Shown piece after piece: positions 42,592-51,139 of a stretch of DNA of 64,000 nt. The notes beneath the pieces are model-generated. The model made no database searches. It had not been told where the DNA came from and saw only the letters and a list, made by a program, of their open reading frames with translations. The translations under genes were made by a program, and so were the position numbers. Source of the stretch: Spirochaetaceae bacterium (GTDB lineage Bacteria > Spirochaetota > Spirochaetia > B11-G9); assembly GCA_015493635.1 (NCBI GenBank), contig WGCU01000034.1:1-64000 (forward strand), read 5' to 3'. Position 1 is the stretch's first letter. Every line of letters starts with the position of its first letter.

Positions 42592-43530
42592 TCACCTCCT
42601 CTCAAGCACCCAGCACCGGTGGGGTTTTCTTTTCTTTGAAAAATCAACATCGATCGTTAAGGCAGTAATGTCCTTCGACTTCAGTCCTCTCAGCCGGCCC
42701 GGATCAAAATGAAATTTTTTATAGTTTGTGGAAAAGAAGATGAAACCATCCCTGGTAAGGAGAGGAATACAGCTGTTTATCATGGAGACATAATCCCTCA
42801 GGATATCAAAGGTGCCATCCATCTTTCTGCTGTTGGAAAAGGTTGGTGGATCAAGAATAATGATATTATATTTTCTCCCGGTATTCCGGACAGTTTTTAA
42901 ATATTCTGCAGCATCAGAGGTATGGAACAGATAATTTTCCCTGTCCAGGTTATTACGCTGAAAGTTGTACTGCGCCCACGTAAGGTATTTCCCTGAAAGG
43001 TCCACTGTATCTACCTCCGCCGCACCCCCTGCTGCCGCATACACGGAAAATGAACCAGTGTAGGCAAAAAGGTTCAAGACCTTTTTCCCTGCAGATAGCT
43101 CCATAACCATCTCTCTCGTCCTACGGTGATCAAGAAAGAGGCCGGTATCAATGTAATCTTCAAGATTTACAAGAAAGGTGAGACCGTTTTCATGTACCTC
43201 CATCATGGTACCGGTCCCTGACAGCTTCTCATGCTGCTTCCGTCCCTCCCTGGCGCTTCTCGTCTTATATATTATCCGTTCTCTGCTGAAGTAGAGCATA
43301 CGGGAAGCGGTATCGAGGAGCTCAGATACTCCAGTCTCCATTAGGGGATTACCGTCACGATAATCCGTTATATAAACAAACTCATTATATATATCTACAG
43401 TAGCTGGAATACCTGTTATATTGCTGTCGTATACCCGGTAACAGTCCGTCCCTTTCGGGGAAAAATACCGGCGGAACTCGAGATGATTTCTTTTAAGCTG
43501 TTTCCCAAAATCTTTAAGTATATACTTCAT
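42592..43530 (-). CDS. Stand-alone RlmK-like rRNA methyltransferase
   Basis: A 312-residue SAM-dependent methyltransferase. DTGLFLDHRRTREMV, VLNLFAYTGSFSVYAAAGGA (SAM site), VDLSGKYLTWAQYNF and LDPPTFSNSRKMDGTFDILRDYV closely resemble the C-terminal RlmK half of E. coli RlmKL, which makes m7G2069 in 23S rRNA. The RlmL half (THUMP and m2G methyltransferase) is absent, so this is a separate RlmK-type enzyme. RlmI-type m5C enzymes are the alternative, less likely. Confidence 0.85.
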   Translation of the reverse strand: MKYILKDFGKQLKRNHLEFRRYFSPKGTDCYRVYDSNITGIPATVDIYNEFVYITDYRDGNPLMETGVSELLDTASRMLYFSRERIIYKTRSAREGRKQHEKLSGTGTMMEVHENGLTFLVNLEDYIDTGLFLDHRRTREMVMELSAGKKVLNLFAYTGSFSVYAAAGGAAEVDTVDLSGKYLTWAQYNFQRNNLDRENYLFHTSDAAEYLKTVRNTGRKYNIIILDPPTFSNSRKMDGTFDILRDYVSMINSCIPLLTRDGFIFFSTNYKKFHFDPGRLRGLKSKDITALTIDVDFSKKRKPHRCWVLERR

Positions 43531-43751
43531 TGTCCATACATTCTATCAATCAGTTATTTAAAGAATTATCATGGATTCTACCACAGAAAAGGACCTAAGG
43601 ATAGGCGGAGCCACATGGGCGTTAAAAACTTTGTAATATTGAATTTGCCAATTCGGATAAGGATTCATTGAAACATTTTGCCGAATCTATTCTTGATTTT
43701 CATTTTATACAGATTCAGGTTAATTTTTTAATGCTGAATACTATACTTTTT

Positions 43752-43765
43752 TACTAAATTTAGTA
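43752..43765. promoter_or_regulatory. 14-bp perfect palindrome upstream of the OsmC gene
   Basis: TACTAAATTTAGTA about 40 bases before the OsmC-family ATG, inside an AT-rich promoter region (a TATACT box lies at 43742-43747, TATATT-like strings follow). A plausible operator for a redox regulator. The remainder of 43531-43802 holds no gene I can support; a short frame over 43590-43660 is not convincing. Confidence 0.45.
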
Positions 43766-43802
43766 TATTATTACTTTACTATTGTCAGGAGGATTATTTT
43801 TT

Positions 43803-44219
43803 ATGCTAGTAACAACGGATTGTACATGGAAATCAGGAATGGCCTTTGAAGCTGTCATGGACGGACATAAAATTATTATTGATGCAACACCTGAAGTAGG
43901 AGGAAAGGACCTCGGCCCCCGTCCAAAACCGCTCATGCTCCTTTCTCTTGCAGGATGTACCGGTATGGATGTTGTTTCAATTCTGGATAAAATGAAGCAG
44001 AAACTCTCATGGTTTAATGTCAAAGTTGAAGCGGAACAGACAGAAGAACATCCAAAACATTACCGTAAATTTGTCGTTATTTATCAGTTCAGAAAATCAG
44101 ACAATCTGGATCCCGGAAAGGTTGAAAAAGCAGTTTCCCTGTCGCAGGACCGATACTGCGGGGTAAGTGCGCTTTTAGGAAAGGCTGCTGAACTTGATCA
44201 TAGAATAGAATACCTTTAG
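43803..44219 (+). CDS. OsmC-family peroxide-reducing protein
   Basis: A 138-residue OsmC/YhfA-like protein. Two redox Cys sit in MLLSLAGCTGMDVVSIL and SQDRYCGVSALLG, the family's peroxidatic and resolving positions. Arg in GPRPKPLMLL fits the YhfA subgroup. Start at ATG 43803 with AGGAGG upstream rather than the GTG at 43782. Reduces organic or lipid hydroperoxides in characterised relatives. Confidence 0.9.
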   Translation: MLVTTDCTWKSGMAFEAVMDGHKIIIDATPEVGGKDLGPRPKPLMLLSLAGCTGMDVVSILDKMKQKLSWFNVKVEAEQTEEHPKHYRKFVVIYQFRKSDNLDPGKVEKAVSLSQDRYCGVSALLGKAAELDHRIEYL

Positions 44220-44228
44220 AGTATTTAA

Positions 44229-44678
44229 ATGGAAAACGAAACAAACGATCTATTACGACAACTGGAAACGGAAAATGACGGGAAGCTCACGTACAAGACC
44301 TATGCTCTTTTTCTTGGCTTATCCGGAAAAGGAGAAAAAAACCTTGGCGGTCTTTTATACAAGGTTAATGACCTCATCATTTTTGAAGACTTTGAACGGC
44401 AGGGAGGCATGCTGCAGCTACTCATAAAAAGGAAGCAAAAATATGAGAAAACCAAGTTTTCCTTTAAGTTTACTGAAATCAAAAGTATTGATTCTGTTTC
44501 CCGCTCCGCCGCCATGAAGGCTGTAAAATACAACGCTGATCCCCGTACTATCAGACCAGTCTCCGGTATTGGAAAGGTTTTAGGGCGGACAATAAGCCAG
44601 ATTCTTATGCAGGACGGCAGTGCGTACTACTTTGAACTTTTTGATGAGAAAAACTTCAAACAGCTTTTAAACACCTGA
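44229..44678 (+). CDS. Unrecognised 149-residue protein
   Basis: A cytoplasmic protein with basic central strands (KRKQKYEKTKFSFKFTEI) and a PH-like beta pattern toward the C-terminus (TISQILMQDGSAYYFELFDE). No family recognised. It lies nine bases after OsmC and one base before the TlpA-like gene, so a three-gene operon is likely. No ribosome site seen. Confidence 0.75.
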   Translation: MENETNDLLRQLETENDGKLTYKTYALFLGLSGKGEKNLGGLLYKVNDLIIFEDFERQGGMLQLLIKRKQKYEKTKFSFKFTEIKSIDSVSRSAAMKAVKYNADPRTIRPVSGIGKVLGRTISQILMQDGSAYYFELFDEKNFKQLLNT

Positions 44679-44679
44679 C

Positions 44680-45549
44680 ATGAACTTCCTCTCAGGAGAA
44701 CAGCTGCAAATTGGCCCGTTGACGATACCGGTTCTGGCTGCACTGCTTATCGGGGCTGCAATTGCAGCAGGTATGGGTCTGTTTTTTCTCCTTCGCAGGG
44801 ATAAATCCCAACGCCGTCTCTTCTTCGATACCTTAAGTACAGGAATAGTGATCATTTTCGCGGGATGGAAACTGTTTCCGCTTTTCTCTTCATTTCACGA
44901 GCTTATTACTCATCCGCTTACACTCCTCTATACACCTGGAGGAAGCCGGGGGATTATGTTCGGAACGGGTATCGGAGTACTCTACATTATTCTTGTTATT
45001 CTAACAGGAAAGGGGAAAGAGTCCCGACGTCTGATCAGACCTTTTCTTGTTTTTTCAGGTATTTTTATTATCCTTGGTTCCATCTTTTTTGGACTTTCCC
45101 TTGTTTCAGGGAAAAGTATAGAAAATAAGAGAGCCGTATCGTTTCTCGCAACAACAGTAGAAGGAACTGATATTTCACTTGAAAATCTGCGCGGGAAAAC
45201 GGTTATTCTAAACTTCTGGGCAACATGGTGTCCTCCCTGCAGAGCTGAATTACCAACGCTTATCTCTTTTGCAGAAAACCTTCCGGGCACTTCTACTGTA
45301 CTCATAGGCATCGATGCAGTTTCTTCAGAAAAATCTCTTGCAGATGTAAAGCGTTTCATGAATAAAAACAGCATTATCTATCCGGTTATCCCGGATACCG
45401 GCGGACGTATAGCCGCTGAGTACGGTGTTACATCACTTCCGACCTCTGTCGTCATATCTCCTGAAGGTAACATTCTTGAAAAACATATCGGAGTTGTAAA
45501 TTATTTCTGGTTACGATCCCACCTTTCTACATCTGTCAGGCCTCGCTAA
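44680..45549 (+). CDS. Membrane-anchored TlpA/ResA-like thioredoxin
   Basis: A 289-residue protein. Four hydrophobic segments (about residues 15-38, 48-72, 88-108, 120-140) are followed by a periplasmic thioredoxin domain with FWATWCPPCRAELPTL (CPPC, about residue 183) and the cis-Pro loop SLPTSVVI. The N-terminal membrane part resembles a prolipoprotein-diacylglyceryl-like or DsbD-like bundle but is too short for DsbD. Likely reduces disulfides outside the cytoplasm. The 3' end overlaps the convergent dacA gene by 39 bases. Confidence 0.85.
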   Translation: MNFLSGEQLQIGPLTIPVLAALLIGAAIAAGMGLFFLLRRDKSQRRLFFDTLSTGIVIIFAGWKLFPLFSSFHELITHPLTLLYTPGGSRGIMFGTGIGVLYIILVILTGKGKESRRLIRPFLVFSGIFIILGSIFFGLSLVSGKSIENKRAVSFLATTVEGTDISLENLRGKTVILNFWATWCPPCRAELPTLISFAENLPGTSTVLIGIDAVSSEKSLADVKRFMNKNSIIYPVIPDTGGRIAAEYGVTSLPTSVVISPEGNILEKHIGVVNYFWLRSHLSTSVRPR

Positions 45550-46743
45550 GAGAAGCCTGACATGGTCAACGAACTGTTTTAAAAGTGACCCTTTTTCAAT
45601 ACTTTTACCTGCAGTGACAGGGTACGAAGCGACTGTTTTACCTCTTATTGAAATGAGAAGTTTTCCAACTTCCCCTTTTTCAGACACCGGTGCCATGACA
45701 GGATGAGGAATATCAAGGGATATTGATATTTCATCCGTAAGCTCTCTCGGTATTGTAATCTTTTTTATAGGTGGAGACACAACAGAAAGCCAATTCTCCT
45801 TACCTCCATACACAGGGACAGGTTTGAGTTTACCGGGATTTACCGTATAATCAGTAAACCGGTAAAATCCATAAGAGAGAAGATTCACCGCATCAACAGC
45901 TCTGATAAAACTCCCCTCTCCAGCATTTTTTCCAGGTCCTCCCATAAGAACAGCAACAAGCCGTCTCCCATTTTTCTGGGCTGTGACAGCAATATTATAT
46001 CCCGATTCGTCGATATACCCTGTTTTCAATCCATCTGCCCAGGAATATACACCGATGAGATTATTTCTGTTCCGCTGTGTAATAGGACCGTAGGCACTTG
46101 TCCCTCCGGGGGGAATATTCGTTTTTTTCGGATAAGTAAATGTTTTCAGGGAATGGAGTTCTTTCATTGCTTCAGGATGTTTGTGAATGTAATAAGCACA
46201 AAATGCGGCAAAATTACGAGCTGTTACTCTGTTTTTACTGCTGAGACCCGATGCATCATCAAAATGAATACTTTTCAACCCAAGCCTTTCAGCTTCTTTG
46301 TTCATCAAGCGGACAAACGCAGAAACGGAACCTGCTGCAGCTTTTGCCAGAGCTATAGCCGCATCATTTCCGGAAGGAACAGCAAGCCCCCTCATAAGAT
46401 CCATGACCGAGACACGCTGCCCTTTCTCCAGAAACATCAACGAAGAATGCGGAGGAAGAGATCTGAAATCCGCATCTCTGCCAATGGTAATAATCTGCGT
46501 CTTTGAAAGTACTCCCCTGGCTATATCATTATATATAAGATGAAGCGTCATCAATTTTGTCATTGATGCAGGCGGAATTTCAAGGTCGCTGTTTTTTGAA
46601 AAAATAACAGTACCAGTATCCGCATCAAGCAGTACCGCAGCTTTGCAGTTAAGGTCAGGCTCTATATCCATTTCGGCAGATACCTGAAAAACCGGGACAA
46701 GGAGAACAAGGAAGAGAATAAATGAACAATATATCTTTTTCAC
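45511..46743 (-). CDS. D-alanyl-D-alanine carboxypeptidase (penicillin-binding protein 5/6 type)
   Basis: Serine peptidase trimming cell-wall stem peptides. SxxK motif PPASMTKLMTLH (about residue 60), SxN motif VPSGNDAAIALAK (about 125), KTG motif LKTGYIDESGYN (about 230), and a C-terminal PBP5-type beta domain. Signal VKKIYCSFILFLVLLVPVFQVSA. Start at GTG 46743: a TATAGT box ends six bases before it, and the longer TTG start at 46779 lies inside the -35 box. 410 residues. Confidence 0.93.
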   Translation of the reverse strand: MKKIYCSFILFLVLLVPVFQVSAEMDIEPDLNCKAAVLLDADTGTVIFSKNSDLEIPPASMTKLMTLHLIYNDIARGVLSKTQIITIGRDADFRSLPPHSSLMFLEKGQRVSVMDLMRGLAVPSGNDAAIALAKAAAGSVSAFVRLMNKEAERLGLKSIHFDDASGLSSKNRVTARNFAAFCAYYIHKHPEAMKELHSLKTFTYPKKTNIPPGGTSAYGPITQRNRNNLIGVYSWADGLKTGYIDESGYNIAVTAQKNGRRLVAVLMGGPGKNAGEGSFIRAVDAVNLLSYGFYRFTDYTVNPGKLKPVPVYGGKENWLSVVSPPIKKITIPRELTDEISISLDIPHPVMAPVSEKGEVGKLLISIRGKTVASYPVTAGKSIEKGSLLKQFVDHVRLLLARPDRCRKVGS

Positions 46744-46749
46744 AGCCTC

Positions 46750-46811
46750 ACTATAACCTGTACCCGTATTGATGTGCAACTATTGTACGAGACAGATTAA
46801 TCTTTTATACT
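46750..46811. promoter_or_regulatory. Divergent leaderless-type promoters (dacA-like / MshEN-like gene)
   Basis: Minus: TTGCAC at 46774-46779, 18 bases, TATAGT at 46750-46755, six bases to GTG 46743. Plus: TTGTAC at 46783-46788, 17 bases, TATACT at 46806-46811, seven bases to ATG 46819. Neither gene has a usable Shine-Dalgarno sequence. Confidence 0.65.
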
Positions 46812-46818
46812 TTGGCCC

Positions 46819-47013
46819 ATGGAACAAAATGATGAAGATGAGAAAATCGGCCAGTGGCTCGTACGTGTAGGTGCCATGTCAGAAAAAGATGTTGACGCTG
46901 TCCTTATGGAGCAGCAGAATGGAAACGAAAGTTTGTTCGGTATCATCGCCATGGAAAAAGGTTATATTGACCCTGAAATCCTGCTGACATATGCTGAACT
47001 AAAGGGGATTTAA
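46819..47013 (+). CDS. Stand-alone MshEN/GspE-N-like small protein
   Basis: 64 residues: IGQWLVRVGAMSEKDVDAVLMEQQNGNESLFGIIAMEKGYIDPEILLTYAELKGI, read in parts, has the helix-turn repeat (LGxxLVxxGxIxxxxLxxAL) of MshEN domains, which in other proteins bind cyclic di-GMP or cap secretion ATPases. It is far from gspE and consists of this module alone. Ends one base before the phosphatase gene. Confidence 0.7.
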   Translation: MEQNDEDEKIGQWLVRVGAMSEKDVDAVLMEQQNGNESLFGIIAMEKGYIDPEILLTYAELKGI

Positions 47014-47014
47014 A

Positions 47015-47800
47015 ATGGAAAAAGCCTTCAACGAGCTTGTACGGGACATAGTTAATGCAGGTAAATTTGCAGCTGCAAGACAGCATCTCGTAACCCGGAA
47101 CTACAAATCTGACGGTTCAGTACTTACAGAAACTGATACAGAGCTTGATGCACGTCTTACCAGAAGGCTTACAGAGCTTTTCCCGGGGAACACCATAATA
47201 AGTGAAGAAAATCCTGCTTCTTCAAAAAAAAATACTCCCTGGACGTTCACCCTTGATCCTATTGACGGCACCGATTCATACAGCCAGGGGATGCCGGGAT
47301 GGTGTGTTGCAGTCGGCATACTTGATAAAGATCTCCAGCCTTGCGGTGCAGTTATCTATGCCCCGCTTTGGGGAACTGAAAAAGGGAATCTACTAACCCT
47401 CTTCCCCGGAGGAGAGCTCAGAATTAATGATAAGCTGTTTTCTTCCATTCCTGAACAAAAGCAAAGCGCATATCAGATTATGGCCAGCTCCAATATACAC
47501 CGGCATTTCAACTATAGCACCTTTAAGGGGAAAATACGCAACACAGGAAGTGGTGTTTTAAACCTGGCAGGAACGCTGCTTCACAGTGCTGTAAAGGGTA
47601 CAGTACTTACCCCGTGCTACATTTGGGATATAGCAGCTTCCCATGCAGTACTGAACCGAACAGGGATTAAGGTGGAATATCTGAGCAAAAAAAGAATTGA
47701 CTACGGATATCTGGCAGAAAGGAATAAGGCGGAAGATTACATTATCGCGGGATCTAAACAGACCATTGATACAATCAGGAGCGCTTTTACACCCTTATGA
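47015..47800 (+). CDS. Inositol monophosphatase / CysQ-family phosphatase
   Basis: A 261-residue lithium-sensitive-type phosphatase. Metal motifs: VTETDTELD-like VLTETDTELDAR (about residue 36), IISEENP (Glu), DPIDGTDSYSQGMPGWCVAVG (about residues 84-104) and WDIAASHAVL (C-terminal Asp). Substrate could be inositol phosphate, fructose-1,6-bisphosphate or 3'-phosphoadenosine phosphate; sequence alone does not decide. Overlaps the convergent DedA gene by six bases. Confidence 0.88.
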   Translation: MEKAFNELVRDIVNAGKFAAARQHLVTRNYKSDGSVLTETDTELDARLTRRLTELFPGNTIISEENPASSKKNTPWTFTLDPIDGTDSYSQGMPGWCVAVGILDKDLQPCGAVIYAPLWGTEKGNLLTLFPGGELRINDKLFSSIPEQKQSAYQIMASSNIHRHFNYSTFKGKIRNTGSGVLNLAGTLLHSAVKGTVLTPCYIWDIAASHAVLNRTGIKVEYLSKKRIDYGYLAERNKAEDYIIAGSKQTIDTIRSAFTPL

Positions 47801-48397
47801 TCCGCCATATTTGTTTTTCCAGAAACTTTTTGTCGCGAAAATAAGTACTCCGATAACAAAAACAACGAGGCCGACAATTCCTATTTTATTGACAATACTT
47901 ATACTGCTGTCTAGATTTTCAGCCAGAAAATAACCTATAAACTCCAGAATAGGAAGAAAAATCAGCATTGCAAGAAAATCATAGATGGCAAATGTCCTCA
48001 CCTTCATTTTAAGTGTTCCCGAAGCTACCATCGTCGTGGCCCGGACACCGAGAACAAACCGGGAGATAAAAACAACCTTCGGCCCGTTTTTCTCAATAAA
48101 AAGTTTCCCTCTTTCTATGTTTTTTTCTTTAAAAAGTTTTCGGAAGTATTTGGATTTTAAAATATAATTTCCGGCAAATCTTCCGAGGAAGAAAAGAAAC
48201 ATGTCTCCAGCCAATATCCCGAAAAAAGAAACAATGAGCGCATAGGGAAAAGCAACAAGTCCTTCTTTTGTAAGGTACCCTACGGTTAAAAGTGCAACCT
48301 CCTCTGAAATAGGGAGAGCAAATGAAAGAGAAAAAAGAAAAAGGAATACCGCAAGATACGAATAGTCAGATACAAAAACCGTTGCATATGCCAGCAT
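47795..48397 (-). CDS. DedA-family membrane protein
   Basis: A 200-residue membrane protein with the DedA/SNARE-associated domain: FALPISEEVALLTVGYLTKEG, ILAGDMFLFFLGRFAGNYILK, KVVFISRFVLGVRATTMVASG (the conserved Arg residues) and about five hydrophobic segments. DedA proteins act in undecaprenyl-phosphate or phospholipid flipping. Two bases after the phosphatidyltransferase gene, so functionally linked to lipid metabolism. Confidence 0.9.
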   Translation of the reverse strand: MLAYATVFVSDYSYLAVFLFLFSLSFALPISEEVALLTVGYLTKEGLVAFPYALIVSFFGILAGDMFLFFLGRFAGNYILKSKYFRKLFKEKNIERGKLFIEKNGPKVVFISRFVLGVRATTMVASGTLKMKVRTFAIYDFLAMLIFLPILEFIGYFLAENLDSSISIVNKIGIVGLVVFVIGVLIFATKSFWKNKYGGS

Positions 48398-48399
48398 AT

Positions 48400-49320
48400 C
48401 TATTCCATTTCCTGCATTTCAGCCAGAATACCTTTTTCAGTACGGAACTGAATATAGGACAACAGCAGGAGAATACCATTCAACGGGCCGACAAGAAACA
48501 GAAAATACCATGAAATATGACCGGCCAATGCGAAGATCAAAAAATAGAATGCATGAGTCGAGGGACCGACAATGCTCCATGCTTTTAAAAGTTTCTTATT
48601 TCTGGAAAGATAAAGTTCCCGGTACCATTGACGGTCAACATCAGTTAATTTCTTCTGTTCTTTACCTTTAAGGGATATATTTTCAGCAAAAAAACATTGA
48701 GCTTTCAGATAAAATAAATACATTGAATAAAAAATCCGCTTTACTGCCAGCGGTTCCTGTGCTCTTTTTTTAAGTAATTCGTGAGGGTCTTCCTTGACAA
48801 CTTCGTTATCCGCAGCAAGGTTCATAAACTTGCTTTTAAGTTTGTCGTAAAGAGCTGAAGCAACAACAGTACTCAGCCCGGCAAAAACCATAACAAGAAT
48901 AATATGATGAGTTTTCAGAAAGGTATCATTACTCCGGAGCAGTCCGATAAAGCTTCCGGCAAAGACAGATGTTACATTGACATAATCCACAAACCCGTCC
49001 AGAATTCTTCCAAAATCAGAATACACAGAGGTAAGGCGTGCCAGCTGACCGTCAGCACAGTCAAAAATATTCGCAATCTGATATAGAATTGCCCCATAGA
49101 CAAAAGCAATGACCGTTCCTTGCGACAGAATATATCCAGCCAGGAGACCCCAGAAAAGACCGCTTACGGTAATTACATTCGGTGTAATCCTTGTTTTTGA
49201 CAAAAGCTTCGCTAAAATAAAACCCAACGGACGGTAGATATAGACATCAACGATCTCTTCAGCACTTTCAGTTTTCAGGGATCTAACAAATTCCTCACGG
49301 ATAACATTTTCTTTTTCCAT
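48400..49320 (-). CDS. CDP-alcohol phosphatidyltransferase family protein
   Basis: A 306-residue membrane enzyme transferring a phosphatidyl or phospho-alcohol group from a CDP donor. The catalytic motif DCADGQLARL...DFGRILDGFVD (DxxDGxxAR-x8-GxxxDxxxD, about residues 88-113) is complete. About six hydrophobic segments. The insertion of roughly 60 charged residues in the middle (NEVVKEDPHELLKKRAQEPL) is unusual. The product is uncertain. ATG has no ribosome site; a TATAAA box lies 11 bases upstream. Confidence 0.88.
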   Translation of the reverse strand: MEKENVIREEFVRSLKTESAEEIVDVYIYRPLGFILAKLLSKTRITPNVITVSGLFWGLLAGYILSQGTVIAFVYGAILYQIANIFDCADGQLARLTSVYSDFGRILDGFVDYVNVTSVFAGSFIGLLRSNDTFLKTHHIILVMVFAGLSTVVASALYDKLKSKFMNLAADNEVVKEDPHELLKKRAQEPLAVKRIFYSMYLFYLKAQCFFAENISLKGKEQKKLTDVDRQWYRELYLSRNKKLLKAWSIVGPSTHAFYFLIFALAGHISWYFLFLVGPLNGILLLLSYIQFRTEKGILAEMQEME

Positions 49321-49361
49321 AATGGAAACAGTTTATATGAAACAGGGAGATAAAACAAGTA

Positions 49362-50378
49362 TTATTCCCCCATGAATTCGTTTCCCACTTTTCTTGCTCT
49401 TTCTGCTTTATCAAGATTAATACCCAGTGCAATACCTGTCTCCACAAGGATATTCCACCCCGCTGCAAGTTCTACGTAGTTCTGGTAATAGCCGCTTTCC
49501 GGAATCATGATGGTAGGAAACCGGGTTTTCCTGGTCGAAACAGCAATAATCGACAGCCCCACACCTTCCGAGAGACATTCCGCAAACTTTGCCTCTTCAT
49601 CTTCAAAGGGATCAATAATGATAACAACATCATTTTTGTTCATAACCTCCTCAATACCGTGTACAGCATAGGTGCCTTCGAGAAAATCAGACTTCTTATG
49701 GGTTATCTCGTTGGTTTTCAACGTAAGCTCTTCAGCAACACCGTTATTGCGTCCGGCAAAATAGATGGTACCTGCTTCCGCGATTGTTTTTATGACATGA
49801 GGATCTATTTCTGTTTCCAGAGCTGCCTGTACTCCATCTCCTGCTTGAGACAGATGATCCAGTGATCCTCCGGAAAAGAGCGTAAAAAGCGCATCATAAA
49901 AGAGCCCCTGCTCAACAACACTCTTGGTCGCTGCCACTGCATTTTCTGTTCCGCAGGAAAGGACATGGGTCATGGAACTTAATTTCTCCAGGGGAGTTCC
50001 CTTATTGGCAGTTATTCCGAAGAGGTTGGTATTTCCTCCGGATTTAAGTTTCGTAAAGAGGCGTATAAGTTCCTTGGTTTTCCCTGAGTTTGAAGCTCCA
50101 AACACGAGAGCATCCGCCAGATTGTATTCCATGGCCTGCGCCCCGCCATCGGTAAATACTGCTAACGGTGTCCCCTGTTTCTGGAGGTTATACAAGGCCC
50201 TTTTTGCCGGCAATATTCTGCTGCTTCCTTCTCCGGTTAAAAAAATGTGTTTCCCCAAAGAGAGCCTTTCTGCAAAGGGCTCAACAGCAGCAGTATCAAA
50301 ACCTGCCATAACAGTTGGTGTTTCCATCATCTCATTACAGAGTGAAAAGTCTGTATATTTTGCTTCTTTTCTGTTCAT
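49362..50378 (-). CDS. SIS-domain sugar isomerase (GlmS/AgaS/FrlB-like)
   Basis: A 338-residue protein with two SIS domains: phosphosugar loops TGEGSSRILPAK and FGASNSGKTKELI, then AVAATKSVVEQGL. The second half has EELTLKTNEITHKKSDFLEGTYAVHGIEEV, which matches the GlmS isomerase site (Glu, Lys, His). There is no glutaminase domain, so it is likely a deaminating isomerase for an amino sugar phosphate or a deglycase. Two bases after it upstream lies the PIG-L deacetylase gene, suggesting successive steps. Confidence 0.88.
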   Translation of the reverse strand: MNRKEAKYTDFSLCNEMMETPTVMAGFDTAAVEPFAERLSLGKHIFLTGEGSSRILPAKRALYNLQKQGTPLAVFTDGGAQAMEYNLADALVFGASNSGKTKELIRLFTKLKSGGNTNLFGITANKGTPLEKLSSMTHVLSCGTENAVAATKSVVEQGLFYDALFTLFSGGSLDHLSQAGDGVQAALETEIDPHVIKTIAEAGTIYFAGRNNGVAEELTLKTNEITHKKSDFLEGTYAVHGIEEVMNKNDVVIIIDPFEDEEAKFAECLSEGVGLSIIAVSTRKTRFPTIMIPESGYYQNYVELAAGWNILVETGIALGINLDKAERARKVGNEFMGE

Positions 50379-50380
50379 CT

Positions 50381-51139
50381 TTATCTCCTGTATTCTTTTA
50401 ATGTTTCCTGAATAAGCGGGTCCTGATAGAAGCCTGCACCGAGGTGCTGCCAGAAAGCCTCAGCGTACGTTACTCCTGCAATTTCACCTATTTTTTTGTC
50501 ATTTTCTCTCATATCCTTAAAAAAATCATCAATACCAAACATATGCTTCATAAGTCTTTTCTGGGATTCATGAAAAGAGAGCATGGTAATCTTCTTTTCA
50601 AAGGTATCAGTTATATCTACAAAAAAGGATGGATCGGGAACCGGACGTCCCAGGGTATCCGTATACCCGAAGGGCTCTGTATGGTACAGGAGCGGCATTA
50701 TTGCGGAGGGAGGTTCGTCTGTCGGAACATTTTTAAGTACCGCCAGCATCGTTGCTGCTTCCACAATGGAACAGGTTGCCCGGTGATCGCTGTGATAATC
50801 AAAAGGGAGATGGGTAAAGACAATACCCGCATGCACCTTTCGTATAAGAGAAGTAACTTTTACCCGGGCGTCAGTATTGTCAAAGACGTAACCATCACGC
50901 TGTTCCAGACAGTAGTACTCCGCATCAAGAATCTCTGCTGCTTTACGAGCCTCCTCCCTTCTTATACCGGCCATTTCCTTTTCATTTTCTGAAATACTTC
51001 CCATTCCGCCGGGGGTCATGGTTGCAATGACAATTTTAAATCCTCTGGCTTTTAACAGTGCTAGGGTTCCTGCACAAAAAGATTCGGTATCATCGGGATG
51101 TGCATGTACCGCAAGAACTGTTTTATTGAATGTATTCAT
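50381..51139 (-). CDS. PIG-L family N-acetyl-sugar deacetylase
   Basis: A 252-residue LmbE/PIG-L zinc deacetylase. AVHAHPDDTESFCAGTLALL (AHPDDE-type zinc motif with Thr-Glu), and TYLP-like FTHLPFDYHSDHRATCSIVEAA (HxDH) complete the site. Start at ATG 51139, overlapping the phosphofructokinase stop codon (TAATG). Typically removes acetyl from GlcNAc-containing molecules. Placed between the kinase and isomerase genes. Confidence 0.9.
   Translation of the reverse strand: MNTFNKTVLAVHAHPDDTESFCAGTLALLKARGFKIVIATMTPGGMGSISENEKEMAGIRREEARKAAEILDAEYYCLEQRDGYVFDNTDARVKVTSLIRKVHAGIVFTHLPFDYHSDHRATCSIVEAATMLAVLKNVPTDEPPSAIMPLLYHTEPFGYTDTLGRPVPDPSFFVDITDTFEKKITMLSFHESQKRLMKHMFGIDDFFKDMRENDKKIGEIAGVTYAEAFWQHLGAGFYQDPLIQETLKEYRR

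Noticed and set aside
43531-43751. A short plus-strand frame (about 62 codons) between the methyltransferase and OsmC genes
   Set aside because: It begins inside the methyltransferase gene, has no ribosome site and no recognisable similarity.
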